From: Maribacter sp. PR1 | GTDB taxonomy: Bacteria > Bacteroidota > Bacteroidia > Flavobacteriales > Flavobacteriaceae | Direction: 5' to 3' | Length of the DNA stretch: 64,000 bases | Assembly (NCBI RefSeq): GCF_028464145.1 | Contig: NZ_JAQPCG010000006.1 | Location: 62,001 to 126,000 of the forward strand | In this document: in pieces, positions 1 to 8,432 of the stretch | Numbering within the stretch: position 1 is the stretch's first letter | Layout of the letters: the number at the start of each line of letters is the position of its first letter | Program-made: the position numbers and the translations under genes | Notes under the pieces: model-generated | What the model saw: only the letters and a program-made list of their open reading frames with translations | The model's database searches: none | Told to the model about the DNA's origin: nothing

Positions 1-1514
1 TATCGGCGGTCAAAGAATAATTCTTGCCATTGACGCACCATACCTAAGTGATCATTGTTAAGTACCACAATTTTTACAGGGATATTATGTTGAAAAATAA
101 CCCCCAATTCCTGAATTGTCATTTGGTATCCACCGTCTCCTATTATTGCAACCACTTCCCTATCCATAGCACCCATTTTGGCACCGATAGCAGCCGGTAA
201 GGCAAACCCCATGGTTCCCAGACCCCCAGAAGTTATGTTACTTTTAGACTCTTTAAACTTAGCATATCTACAACCAATCATTTGATGTTGTCCTACATCC
301 GTTACTATAACTGCCTTTTGGTCAGATGCTAAATTTATCTCCTCGATTACCTCGCCCATAGTAAGTCCTTCCTTAGTAGGGTGAATATCATTTTTTATTA
401 CCGTATCGTATTCAATTTGATATTTTTCCTTAAAGATATTATGCCATGATTCATGACTTTTAGAATTGATCATAGGCAAAATTAATCCCAAAGTTTCTTT
501 GGAATTACCAAGAACCGCAACATCGGCATGTACATTCTTATTTACTTCGGCCGGGTCAATTTCAAAATGAATAACCTTGGCTTGTGTTGCGTAATCTTCC
601 AACCTTCCCGTTACACGATCATCGAAACGCATACCTATGGCGATTAAAACATCACACTGATTGGTCAATAGATTTGGGCCGTAATTCCCATGCATTCCAA
701 CCATACCTACATTTAGGGGATGTTCGGAATCCAAGGCAGATGCACCCATTATAGTCCACGCCGCAGGTATTCCTGCCTTTTCAACCAACTCCTTTAATTC
801 TTGTTCCGCTTTTCCAAGTATTACTCCCTGGCCCCAAACGATAAAGGGTTTTTTTGCTGAATTAATAAGATCTGCCGCCTGTTTTAAAGATTCTATATCT
901 GGCGTTGGAGCTGGTTTATAGCTTCTAACTCCGGTACACGGTGTATAACTAAAGTCCAATTCATCAAATTGTGCGTTTTTAGTGATATCCACTAAAACAG
1001 GACCTGGACGTCCCGATTTTGCAATATAGAAAGCCTTGGCCATAATCTCAGGAATTTCAGAAGCCTTCGTCACTTGATAGTTCCATTTGGTAACCGGTGT
1101 TGAAATACCAATGATATCCGTTTCCTGAAAGGCATCGGAACCCAATAATTCCCTTGTTACCTGTCCCGTAATACAGACTAATGGGGTAGAATCTATTTGG
1201 GCATCCGCTAAACCTGTCACCAAATTAGTAGCACCTGGTCCGGATGTTGCCATTGCAACCCCTACCCTACCAGATACCCTTGCATAACCTTGTGCCGCAT
1301 GTGCCGCACCCTGTTCATGTCTTGTAAGGATATGGGTGAGTTTATCTTGAAATTTATAAAGCTCGTCATAGACAGGCATAATGGCCCCTCCTGGGTATCC
1401 ATAAAGCAAATCGACACCTTCGGCAAGCAAACAGTGTATAATTGCCTCCGCTCCACTTATCTTAATTGATTTCTTGGTCTTTTGTGCTGTCTTTTGTTCT
1501 TTCAATGTTTCCAT
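1..1514 (-). CDS. ilvB: Acetolactate synthase large subunit (partial, C-terminus outside window)
   Basis: Thiamine-diphosphate enzyme that condenses two pyruvates, or pyruvate with 2-oxobutyrate, in the first common step of Ile/Val/Leu synthesis in the cytoplasm. About 504 codons are visible on the minus strand, starting at the ATG at 1514; the gene runs off position 1 without a stop. Seen in the translation: the N-terminal ThDP-binding half with GYPGGAIMPVYDEL and the catalytic-Glu context THILTRHEQGAAHAAQGYAR, then SGPGATNLVTGLADA, the central FAD-type domain, and the C-terminal ThDP motif GDGGYQMTIQEL followed by NNDHLGMVRQWQELF. The missing end should be only the last 60-70 residues. It lies 27 bp behind ilvD, so the two are one operon under the upstream attenuator. 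The small subunit ilvN and ilvC would be expected just outside the window. Confidence 0.97.
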   Translation of the reverse strand, partial: METLKEQKTAQKTKKSIKISGAEAIIHCLLAEGVDLLYGYPGGAIMPVYDELYKFQDKLTHILTRHEQGAAHAAQGYARVSGRVGVAMATSGPGATNLVTGLADAQIDSTPLVCITGQVTRELLGSDAFQETDIIGISTPVTKWNYQVTKASEIPEIMAKAFYIAKSGRPGPVLVDITKNAQFDELDFSYTPCTGVRSYKPAPTPDIESLKQAADLINSAKKPFIVWGQGVILGKAEQELKELVEKAGIPAAWTIMGASALDSEHPLNVGMVGMHGNYGPNLLTNQCDVLIAIGMRFDDRVTGRLEDYATQAKVIHFEIDPAEVNKNVHADVAVLGNSKETLGLILPMINSKSHESWHNIFKEKYQIEYDTVIKNDIHPTKEGLTMGEVIEEINLASDQKAVIVTDVGQHQMIGCRYAKFKESKSNITSGGLGTMGFALPAAIGAKMGAMDREVVAIIGDGGYQMTIQELGVIFQHNIPVKIVVLNNDHLGMVRQWQELFFDRR

Positions 1515-1541
1515 ATCAACCTATTAATAATATGCCAATTA

Positions 1542-3224
1542 TTAAAATTCGTCCGTAACACATCCTTTGGATGCCGACGAAACACTTTTTGCATATTTAT
1601 ATAAAATACCTCTTTTAGCCTTTAATTCCGGTGCTACCCATTTTGAGCGTCTTTCATTCAATACTTCGTCGGAAATTTCGATATCAATCGTATTGTTTAC
1701 GGCATCAATAGAAATGATATCCCCGTTCTCGACCAAGGCAATATTACCACCTACTTGAGCCTCGGGAGCCACATGGCCAACCACAAATCCGTGAGAACCC
1801 CCAGAAAAACGACCATCTGTTATTAGGGCAACTTCCTTACCCAGACCAGCACCCATAATGGAAGACGTTGGTTTTAACATTTCTGGCATACCTGGTGCGC
1901 CTTTGGGTCCCTCATAACGAATAATAACAACATCCCCCTTCTTCACTTTACCCGTTTTTATACCTTCGTTTACCGCTGTTTCACTATCAAAAACATTAGC
2001 AGTTCCTTTAAAGGATAAGCCTTCTTTACCTGTAATTTTAGCAACTGCACCTTCTGTTGCAAGATTTCCAAATAAAATTCTAATATGTCCAGTTTCCTTA
2101 ATTGGTTTATCCAAGGTGCTTACTATATCCTGACCTTCAATCAAATTTGGTACATCCTGTAAGTTTTCAGCCAGAGACTTACCCGTAACCGTCAAACAAT
2201 CGCCATGAAGCATATCATTATCCAACATATATTTTAAAACACCTGGAATTCCACCAACTCCATGAAGGTCTTCCATTGAATATTTACCACTCGGCTTTAA
2301 ATTGGCTAAAAGTGGTGTGTTATCACTTATTCTCTTGAAGTCCTCTAGTGTAAATTCAATTTGCGCGGCCTTTGCAATTGCTAAAAAGTGGAGCACGGCA
2401 TTCGTAGAACCTCCTAAAACAGTAACCAATCTAAAGGCATTCTCCAATGATTCTTTGGTTACAATATCCAAGGGTTTAATATCCTTCTCCAATAAAAAAC
2501 GTAATGCTTCACCTGCCTTAACAGATTCTTGCTCCTTTAAATTTCCATCGCTTATTGCAGGATTGGAAGAGTTGAAAGGAAGAGACATCCCTAAAGCCTC
2601 TATGGCCGATGCCATAGTATTGGCCGTATACATACCGCCACAAGCACCTGCCCCGGGACAAGCTTTATGAATTACTTCTTTATATTCCGTTTCATCAATA
2701 TTTCCAGCAACTTTTTGTCCATAGGCCTCAAAAGCAGAAATTATATCCAATTTCTTACCGTTATGACACCCCGACGCAATAGTTCCACCATATACCAAGA
2801 CGGAAGGCCTATTTAACCTAAGCATGGCCATTAGCGCTCCGGGCATATTTTTATCGCACCCTACAACGGTAACCAAGCCATCATAACTCATAGCCTCTAC
2901 CACGGTTTCCATGGAATCCGCGATAATATCCCGAGATGGCAATGAAAAACGCATTCCCGGAGTTCCATTGGAAATGCCGTCACTAACACCAATAGTATTA
3001 AATATCAAACCAACCAGACCAGCATTATCAGCTCCTTTCTTAACATGGACTGCCAAATCATTCAAGTGCATATTACAGGGATTTCCCTCATAACCAGTAC
3101 TTGCAATTCCGACTAGCGGTTTCTTTAAATCGTCATCGGTTAAACCAATAGCATGCAGCATAGCTTGTGCCGCAGGCAATGAAGGGTCTTGGGTTACACT
3201 TTTACTGTATTTGTTTAATTCCAT
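1542..3224 (-). CDS. ilvD: Dihydroxy-acid dehydratase
   Basis: Dehydrates 2,3-dihydroxy-isovalerate and 2,3-dihydroxy-3-methylvalerate to the 2-oxo acids, the third step of Val/Ile synthesis. Its 560 residues match the usual family length. Three cysteine contexts that bind the Fe-S cluster are present: GNPCNMH (Cys50), GCDKNMPGA (Cys123) and [13 protein letters not shown] (Cys195). The C-terminal [12 protein letters not shown] signature is intact. The ATG at 3224 gives the normal family N-terminus. It is the first structural gene of the visible ilv operon, about 200 nt downstream of a predicted attenuator terminator, with ilvB following after 27 bp. The leader peptide implies control by charged tRNA-Ile/tRNA-Val. 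Confidence 0.98.
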   Translation of the reverse strand: MELNKYSKSVTQDPSLPAAQAMLHAIGLTDDDLKKPLVGIASTGYEGNPCNMHLNDLAVHVKKGADNAGLVGLIFNTIGVSDGISNGTPGMRFSLPSRDIIADSMETVVEAMSYDGLVTVVGCDKNMPGALMAMLRLNRPSVLVYGGTIASGCHNGKKLDIISAFEAYGQKVAGNIDETEYKEVIHKACPGAGACGGMYTANTMASAIEALGMSLPFNSSNPAISDGNLKEQESVKAGEALRFLLEKDIKPLDIVTKESLENAFRLVTVLGGSTNAVLHFLAIAKAAQIEFTLEDFKRISDNTPLLANLKPSGKYSMEDLHGVGGIPGVLKYMLDNDMLHGDCLTVTGKSLAENLQDVPNLIEGQDIVSTLDKPIKETGHIRILFGNLATEGAVAKITGKEGLSFKGTANVFDSETAVNEGIKTGKVKKGDVVIIRYEGPKGAPGMPEMLKPTSSIMGAGLGKEVALITDGRFSGGSHGFVVGHVAPEAQVGGNIALVENGDIISIDAVNNTIDIEISDEVLNERRSKWVAPELKAKRGILYKYAKSVSSASKGCVTDEF

Positions 3225-3423
3225 AATAATATTGTAGTCTGGTAATCTTAAAATTTAAGTCGGTTTATTTCAAAGATAAAAGTTTAATAATCGTTGTTTT
3301 TTTAACAAAATTTCTGGGTTCAAATTCAATGCGATAAAATTTTATTTAAATAATTGATTTTCAATATTTTAACCTTTGTTTTTATATCATATTCAATACA
3401 TATAAGATTTGATTGCAGCATAT

Positions 3424-3462
3424 AAAAAAACCTGTATCGGACGCGTCTGATACAGGTTTTTT
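3424..3462 (-). terminator. ilv attenuator: rho-independent terminator hairpin
   Basis: A perfect 14-bp inverted repeat (AAAAAACCTGTATC / GATACAGGTTTTTT) encloses a loop with its own palindrome GACGCGTC. Read on the minus strand it ends in a run of seven U, so it is a classic intrinsic terminator; the A/T tails make it look bidirectional. It lies 20 nt after the stop of an Ile/Val-rich mini-ORF and 200 nt before ilvD, the position of a transcription attenuator. It would also stop or gate read-through from the pxp operon, which has no other terminator between 3607 and here. Confidence 0.85.
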
Positions 3463-3482
3463 AAGTCAATGAAAAATCTATA

Positions 3483-3539
3483 TCATTTCCAACAGGAAAT
3501 AATGACGACCACACTGACTATAATGTATTTCAAATTCAT
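3483..3539 (-). CDS. ilv operon leader peptide (18 aa)
   Basis: This 18-codon ORF, missed by ordinary gene callers, encodes MNLKYIIVSVVVIISCWK. Eight of its 18 residues are Ile or Val, in two clusters. That is the signature of ribosome-mediated attenuation, established for the enteric ilv operons: a ribosome stalled on Ile/Val codons prevents the downstream terminator (3424-3462) from forming. It ends at a TGA inside a small hairpin (ATTTCC/GGAAAT, loop TGTT), and the terminator follows 20 nt later. No clear Shine-Dalgarno is present, and a possible -7 element ends only 4 nt before the ATG, so the peptide may be translated from a leaderless RNA. The function is inferred from composition and position. 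Confidence 0.75.
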   Translation of the reverse strand: MNLKYIIVSVVVIISCWK

Positions 3540-3543
3540 AAGG

Positions 3544-3573
3544 CAATAGTACATAAAATTTTTAGCTAGCCAA
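3544..3573 (-). promoter_or_regulatory. Candidate promoter of the ilv leader
   Basis: On the minus strand a TTG at 3573-3571 is followed after 19 nt by TACTATTG at 3551-3544. This matches the Bacteroidota arrangement TTG-N17-23-TAnnTTTG with one mismatch in the -7 box. It lies immediately upstream of the leader peptide ATG at 3539. Prediction only. Confidence 0.4.
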
Positions 3574-3606
3574 AAAATAGTTTCATAAAATAAAAATCCT
3601 CAAAAT

Positions 3607-4446
3607 TTATATAAATTTAAAAGAAACGGTATTGCCCTCCCGCTTTTGCGCTAAAATGGAGATTGATTTATCGGAGAGTTGCAAAATCCTTGGGTACCCC
3701 CCTGTGGTCTGCCCATCTTTCATAAGAATAATCAATTTTCCCGAAGGTGTTAACTGAACCGTTCCAGGTAAGGTGGCCGACGTTAAAATGCTGATATTAT
3801 GCTTTTCTATCTGTTCAACCAATTGGTAGGCCATTCGATTATTTTCCTTTGAAATGGTAAATTCTTTTGAAAACAATATTTCGAGTTGTCTATCTGTCAG
3901 CAATTCATATTCCGGTGCCTTGTACACCTCCAAGACCACCTCATCCAAAAAACTATCAACTTTTATTTCCGATATTTTGGGTTCATAGGAATTAACGGCT
4001 TTATAGGGGATAGTGTCACCTTCCTCTATTCGGTTATTATTTGTGATTGGAAGATAAAAAGACCTACTACCTAATATTTCCTTTGTTTTAAAACCACCTT
4101 TTAAGGCTAAGTACGTTCTAAATCCTTTTTCTAGTTTGCCATAAGACAATATATCACCCACATGTACTTTGTACACCTTGTAGTTATGAACAGGTTCATT
4201 ATTTAATGTGACCGATATTATTGCTCCTGCCAAAACAATATAGGTTTCCTCCTCAAAAATTAGCGTGGGACCGGTCATGGTAACTTCCAAAACCGCACAA
4301 TTAACGTCGTTTTCCAATAACGTATTCGCCTTGTGAACTGATAGTTGGTCCATAGAGCCGGATACCGGAACACCTTTGTTTCTATGATGAAACCTCCCAA
4401 CATCTTGGACGCTAGTAAAAAAACCCGCCTTTAGAACCTTAAGCAT
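3607..4446 (-). CDS. pxpC: 5-oxoprolinase subunit C (biotin-dependent carboxyltransferase-like, KipA family)
   Basis: One of the three subunits of the prokaryotic ATP-dependent 5-oxoprolinase, which opens 5-oxoproline (pyroglutamate), a metabolite damage product, to glutamate. The 279-aa protein has the family N-terminus (VLKAGFFTSVQDVGRFHHRNKGVPVSGSMD split as GFFTSVQDVGR and GVPVSGSMDQLSVHKAN), the core LKGGFKTKEILGSRSFY, and the C-terminal MKDGQTTGGYPRI. It is somewhat shorter than the roughly 310 residues usual for the family. Its start overlaps the end of pxpB by 8 bp, showing translational coupling. It is the last gene of the transporter-pxpA-pxpB-pxpC operon. The order and company match the experimentally assigned pxpABC cluster of E. 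coli and the ycsF-ycsG-kipI-kipA region of Bacillus. Confidence 0.93.
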   Translation of the reverse strand: MLKVLKAGFFTSVQDVGRFHHRNKGVPVSGSMDQLSVHKANTLLENDVNCAVLEVTMTGPTLIFEEETYIVLAGAIISVTLNNEPVHNYKVYKVHVGDILSYGKLEKGFRTYLALKGGFKTKEILGSRSFYLPITNNNRIEEGDTIPYKAVNSYEPKISEIKVDSFLDEVVLEVYKAPEYELLTDRQLEILFSKEFTISKENNRMAYQLVEQIEKHNISILTSATLPGTVQLTPSGKLIILMKDGQTTGGYPRILQLSDKSISILAQKREGNTVSFKFI

Positions 4447-5176
4447 CTAAAACAACTTTTTCTGGTTTATATATGCCTACTTCGGCTTCAATTTTATGTA
4501 GCTCATGCTCGCCCTTGGATACTTGTTGAAATTGAATTCTATCACCAACATTAACGAAGCATGGGTCATCTTTGGCCTTATCAAAAAGTGGTACAGGGCA
4601 ATTTCCTATAATATTCCAACCTCCTGGAGACTCTTGCGGATATATACCGGTTTGTTTTCCGGCAATACCAACAGCACCTTTTGCTACTTTTAATCTAGGA
4701 GTAGCCTTCCTAGGAGTTTCCAAATCCTTGTGAACACCACCCAAGTACATGAATCCGGGTAAAAACCCTATACCATAAACAGTATAAATGTTTGAAGTGT
4801 GAAGTTCAATAACCTCCTCCACAGACTTCCCGATATTTTTGGACACTTCTTCCAAATCGATACCGAAGGAGACATCATAGCTTACCGGGAGTTTCCATAA
4901 CAATTGCGGTCTTTTAGGGGCTTCTTTCGATTGTTCATACCATTCATAAATTTTTGATTCAAAATTTTCGTAATCGATTTCGACTGATGGATTAACCAAT
5001 AACAATGAATTATAGGCGGAGATGGTTTCCCACTCAGCTTCCTCTAGACAGTCTTTTCTTAGAAAGTCCTCAAAGTCCAAGATACTATCTAAAATAATTT
5101 CGCTCACTTCATTGGGCCATTCAACCAATAAGGCATGATTTCCATAAGGTTTCAATGATATGGGGGGATGAATCAT
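4439..5176 (-). CDS. pxpB: 5-oxoprolinase subunit B (KipI family)
   Basis: Partner of PxpC in the 5-oxoprolinase complex. The open frame extends to 5263, but the ATG at 5176 is preferred. It starts MIHPPISLKPYGNHALLVEW, the usual N-terminus of the family, and its ATGA overlaps the pxpA stop (TGA 5175-5173) by 4 bp. This gives 245 aa. Family motifs are visible: YTVYGIGFLPGFMYLGG, LATPR-like LETPRKATPRLKVAKGAV, then GIAGKQTGIYPQESPGGW and IIGNCPVPLFD. The longer frame would overlap pxpA by about 90 bp and has no family resemblance there. Translation is probably coupled to pxpA on one side and pxpC on the other. Confidence 0.93.
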   Translation of the reverse strand: MIHPPISLKPYGNHALLVEWPNEVSEIILDSILDFEDFLRKDCLEEAEWETISAYNSLLLVNPSVEIDYENFESKIYEWYEQSKEAPKRPQLLWKLPVSYDVSFGIDLEEVSKNIGKSVEEVIELHTSNIYTVYGIGFLPGFMYLGGVHKDLETPRKATPRLKVAKGAVGIAGKQTGIYPQESPGGWNIIGNCPVPLFDKAKDDPCFVNVGDRIQFQQVSKGEHELHKIEAEVGIYKPEKVVLDA

Positions 5177-5916
5177 TTCTTTAAGGCTATTTGGTGTTTT
5201 GGCAATTCTTCCGAAATATACATCAATATTTGTAAAGCCCCAGAAGTGTCCCCATGGATACAATAAGTATCCGCATTCAAGGGTTTAAATTCCTTGGAAA
5301 TGGTCAACACTCTTTTCGTCCTAACTATGCGCATAAGATGGTTTAATACTTCTGAAGGTTTTTCTATGAGCGCATGTGGCTCGGAACGGGATACAAGACT
5401 TAAATCACTATTGTAGTTTCTATCGGCAAAAGCTTCAATTTTTGTCCTGAACCCATTCATTTTGGCCAATCTTTGAATCAAGGCACCATAGGGAACAAAC
5501 AACTCTAGATCCGTTTTATATTCAGAAATAGCATCTAAAAATAGTTCTGCCAAAGACCTATCCCTTGCAACATCATTATATAGTGCGCCATGTGGCTTTA
5601 TATGTGTTACCACAGCCTTCTCTTGATTACATATATCAATTATAAGAGAAATCTGTTCCTTTATACTACTTGTAAGTTTTTTATCAGAAATTTTCATGGT
5701 CTCCCTACCAAAATTCTTTTTATCGGGATATGAAGGATGAGCGCCTATTTTTACCTTATGCTTAATAGCCAAACGAGCCGTCTTGGTCATCGACTCACTA
5801 TCCCCTGTATGTCCACCACAAGCAATGTTACATGAAGAAATAAAGGGAAAGAGTTGTGACTCATTATTTACGCCTTCGCCTACATCACAATTAATGTCAA
5901 TTAATATTACTCCCAT
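5173..5916 (-). CDS. pxpA: 5-oxoprolinase subunit A (LamB/YcsF family)
   Basis: Third subunit of the 5-oxoprolinase, a TIM-barrel LamB/YcsF protein of 247 aa. Diagnostic motifs are present: IDINCDVGEG at the N-terminus, SSCNIACGGHTGD around residue 30, KIGAHPSYPDKKNFGR, THIKPHGALYN, EAFADRNY, and CIHGDTSGA near the C-terminus. The ATG at 5916 abuts the stop of the Nramp-like gene at 5917, so the four genes read as one transcript. The presence of all three Pxp subunits supports a complete enzyme. Confidence 0.95.
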   Translation of the reverse strand: MGVILIDINCDVGEGVNNESQLFPFISSCNIACGGHTGDSESMTKTARLAIKHKVKIGAHPSYPDKKNFGRETMKISDKKLTSSIKEQISLIIDICNQEKAVVTHIKPHGALYNDVARDRSLAELFLDAISEYKTDLELFVPYGALIQRLAKMNGFRTKIEAFADRNYNSDLSLVSRSEPHALIEKPSEVLNHLMRIVRTKRVLTISKEFKPLNADTYCIHGDTSGALQILMYISEELPKHQIALKK

Positions 5917-7110
5917 TTAAAAAATTTCAAAAACCTTCAATATACTTTTTGCGCCTAACAAAATTGATAGCAAAACGATAGTTAAACCCATTGTATTCTG
6001 TATAATGGTATTCCTATTTTCACCCATTACCCGCACCCTATTTACAACCCAAAGGAGAAATATAGCTATAAAAGGTAAAAGAATACCATTGGCGACTTGC
6101 GCAAATTTAATTACTTCAATGGGTCTTATTTCAAAGGAGAGAAAAAATACACCCAAGATTAAAATTAATATCCATACCAATCTAAATTTAAAATCCTTAA
6201 AGCCGTTTTTCCAACCGAAACAACTCGCCGCGACATAAGCGGCAGCCAAAGGAGCGGTGATAGCTGAAGTAACCCCTGCAGCAAACAGACCAATACCCAT
6301 AAAATACTTAGCACCCGCTCCATATAAAGGTTCCAACGCTTTTGTCATATCCATTACATTTGTCACCTCGATCAAATCTATAGAAGCTGCGGAAATTATT
6401 ATACAAATAGAGACGAATCCACCAAAAAGTATAGAGATAAAGGTATCTCGCCTACAATATTTTAAATCACTTTTAGAATTCCATTTCTCACTGACCAAAG
6501 AAGCGTGCAAGAATAAATTATAGGGAACAACAGTAGTTCCCACCAGCGCAATAACCGTTAATAAACTTTCACTATCAACTTTGGGTACAAATAGTCCTTT
6601 AAGTACTTGACCAATATTTGGCTGTGTAAGCAAGGCAGTTAATACAAATGAAAAACTCATTAGAATAACCAATGAAATGAATACCTTTTCCAACAACTTA
6701 TAATTGCCAATATATAAGAGTACAAATGCAATTATTCCAATTACAAAAGGAAAGTATGATGTGTAGGTATTCCCTAAAATTGCCTCCAATCCTAAGATAC
6801 CTCCTCCAATATTTCCCGCCTCATAAGCGGCATTTCCAATTACTATTGCCGATAGTATAATAATTACAACCAGTGTCCTTAAATATTTATTAGAAATTTC
6901 CTGTTTTATGACCTCTGCCAACCCTTTTTGCGTTATTATTCCAAGTCTAGCAGACATTTCCTGTAACACCATTGTGGCCAAAACTGATAACAGCATGGCC
7001 CATAAAAGGGAATATCCAAACGATACACCGGCCAAGGTACATGCGGTAACGGTACCCGGTCCTATAAAAGCAGCCGCAACCAATACTCCAGGACCCATTT
7101 TTCTGAACAT
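5917..7110 (-). CDS. Nramp-family transporter with non-canonical metal site, in the oxoprolinase operon
   Basis: Polytopic membrane protein of about 397 aa with the Nramp/LeuT-type hydrophobic pattern of about 11 segments. The frame is open to a TTG at 7146, but the ATG at 7110 (MFRKMGPGVLVAAAF) is preferred because it gives the normal Nramp N-terminus. The TM1 motif that is DPGN in Mn/Fe transporters reads GPGT here (AFIGPGTVTA). The TM6 motif MPH reads VPY (TTVVPYNLFLHAS). The Asp, Asn and Met that coordinate the metal are therefore all absent. The fold is recognisable but canonical Mn2+/Fe2+ transport is unlikely. Being first in an operon with pxpABC suggests uptake of 5-oxoproline or a related substrate; that is inference. 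A TATATTTA element at 7139-7132 could be its -7 box. Confidence 0.85.
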   Translation of the reverse strand: MFRKMGPGVLVAAAFIGPGTVTACTLAGVSFGYSLLWAMLLSVLATMVLQEMSARLGIITQKGLAEVIKQEISNKYLRTLVVIIILSAIVIGNAAYEAGNIGGGILGLEAILGNTYTSYFPFVIGIIAFVLLYIGNYKLLEKVFISLVILMSFSFVLTALLTQPNIGQVLKGLFVPKVDSESLLTVIALVGTTVVPYNLFLHASLVSEKWNSKSDLKYCRRDTFISILFGGFVSICIIISAASIDLIEVTNVMDMTKALEPLYGAGAKYFMGIGLFAAGVTSAITAPLAAAYVAASCFGWKNGFKDFKFRLVWILILILGVFFLSFEIRPIEVIKFAQVANGILLPFIAIFLLWVVNRVRVMGENRNTIIQNTMGLTIVLLSILLGAKSILKVFEIF

Positions 7111-7328
7111 TGATAAAAAATTTAGGTTTTGTAAATATACCCTCAAATGATTTAAAAAAATTTCCCTTTAAAAAAATTGAATTTCACCACAGTTTTAACA
7201 TTTTCGAATACCGTTTATCTAAAAAAATGTCGTTCGTCTAAAATCAGGATGTCATACATCGATTCTTAATACTAAACCTAAAAAATTGATGTTATTAATA
7301 TCCCCGAACCAAAAATTTAACCTACTTA

Positions 7329-7775
7329 ATGACTTGTTTAGAATGTAAAAAAGAACTTGGATATCTTGATCATAAAAATGCCATTGAAAGTATTGGTGTT
7401 GAGCTTTGCGCCCATCACCAAGAACTTATTAAGGAGTTGATCAAAAAGAACAAAACCCCCTTAGAGGCTATTCAATTATATTATGGCCTTAAAGAAGCCG
7501 GTGTCCATGGCATGCTAGAATGGTGGGACGGTAAAAAGTCCGTAGACATCGCTATTTCTAGAGTAAAATTAAACATTGAAATCGACTGCGGTTATGAAAA
7601 GTTAACCGAAGAAGAGGCAATCAACAACCTGGAAGAAGCTATGCATTCTTTTAAGAATGGTTTTACCACCATCCGAATTCCACATATATTGGTTCGTTAT
7701 TATTTGAACGAAACCATTAAAAACATTATAGGAATTATGGAAGGTTTAAAATCCAACATCAAAGTAATCAATTAA
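7329..7775 (+). CDS. Small protein with N-terminal Cys/His cluster and possible PD-(D/E)XK-like core
   Basis: A 148-aa cytoplasmic protein not assigned to a named family with certainty. The N-terminus has CLECKK at the start and CAHH around residue 27, a CxxC...CxxH arrangement that could bind zinc. The middle reads KKSVDIAISRVKLNIEID, followed by an acidic helix, then TTIRIPHILVRYYLNET. This order (Asp, then a hydrophobic strand ending ExD, then a later strand with basic residues) recalls DUF559/Vsr-like endonuclease folds, where the Asp and the Glu of EID would be catalytic. The GldL-like gene follows after 9 bp. Divergent from the Nramp-pxp operon across 218 bp. The nuclease idea is inference; a non-catalytic relative is equally possible. 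Confidence 0.7.
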   Translation: MTCLECKKELGYLDHKNAIESIGVELCAHHQELIKELIKKNKTPLEAIQLYYGLKEAGVHGMLEWWDGKKSVDIAISRVKLNIEIDCGYEKLTEEEAINNLEEAMHSFKNGFTTIRIPHILVRYYLNETIKNIIGIMEGLKSNIKVIN

Positions 7776-7784
7776 AAATGTGTT

Positions 7785-8348
7785 ATGAGCAAATCTAACA
7801 AAACCCTAAAAACTCCCCTTAGAATATCATTAGCTTGTTTGGTTGTTGGAATGCTTACCCGTATTATAAATTGGCCGTATTCCGGAGGAATTATTTTAGT
7901 ATCGTTTTTGGCTATAGGTATTCTTTACGCAATCAGGTTTGCCAAAAAAAAGGAAAAGAAACCGGTAGATTATATTAAAATGATATTGGTTCTTTTTTGG
8001 ACTACCAATGGTCTTCTAAGAATCATGGATTTTCCGTATACTATATTATTTCAAATTGGTACCGCAATATCCTTTATTGTTTGGTTTGCGATGGAAGGAA
8101 CCGCCTATTTTATGGACAACGATAAAAAATCGACCAATACCCTTATAGAAATTGGATGGAACTTTGCTATGGTCATAGGTGTTCTTGTCATCATTGCTGG
8201 GGGATTAATGCATCTTTTAAAGTGGGATTATTCCATACCTACCCTTACAACCGGTTTAACTATAGTTACGGCTTATATTTTGAAAGATATTTTCAATTCC
8301 ACCAAAAAAGAGAATAAGGATAACAACAACGAAGAATATCAACTTTAG
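7785..8348 (+). CDS. GldL-like small integral membrane protein
   Basis: A 187-aa protein with about five to six predicted membrane segments and a charged, Asn-rich C-terminal tail (KKENKDNNNEEYQL). Three short stretches resemble each other and the 'hydrophobic-x-WP' signature of GldL-related flavobacterial proteins: LTRIINWPYSGG near residue 24, LLRIMDFPYTI near residue 76, and LMHLLKWDYSIP near residue 144. GldL itself is a cytoplasmic-membrane motor protein of gliding and type IX secretion. This one is isolated from gldKMN, so any role there is unsupported. It follows the 148-aa gene by 9 bp and is probably co-transcribed with it. Confidence 0.65.
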   Translation: MSKSNKTLKTPLRISLACLVVGMLTRIINWPYSGGIILVSFLAIGILYAIRFAKKKEKKPVDYIKMILVLFWTTNGLLRIMDFPYTILFQIGTAISFIVWFAMEGTAYFMDNDKKSTNTLIEIGWNFAMVIGVLVIIAGGLMHLLKWDYSIPTLTTGLTIVTAYILKDIFNSTKKENKDNNNEEYQL

Positions 8349-8384
8349 TATAAGATCTTCTTAAATAATATCCCCGAATAAAAA

Positions 8385-8396
8385 ACTTCCGGAAGT
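8385..8396. repeat. 12-bp palindrome between genes
   Basis: A perfect palindrome ACTTCCGGAAGT with flanking A5 and a nearby T5 (AAAAACTT...AAGTctaaGTTTTT) lies 37 bp after the GldL-like gene and 37 bp before the next start. It could be a weak terminator or an operator for the downstream aminotransferase gene. No further evidence. Confidence 0.3.
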
Positions 8397-8432
8397 CTAA
8401 GTTTTTGTACCTTATAAATCAAATACAAAGGT

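Noticed and set aside
2302-2670. 122-aa plus-strand ORF opposite ilvD
   Set aside because: It lies wholly inside a certain gene on the other strand and its sequence has no family likeness; antisense shadow.
3424-3462. Hairpin considered as a possible CRISPR repeat or mobile-element end
   Set aside because: It occurs once, has the stem-loop-U-run of a terminator and sits between a leader peptide and ilvD.
5177-5263. N-terminal extension of pxpB to 5263
   Set aside because: It would overlap pxpA by 90 bp. The ATG at 5176 gives the family N-terminus and a 4-bp stop/start overlap.
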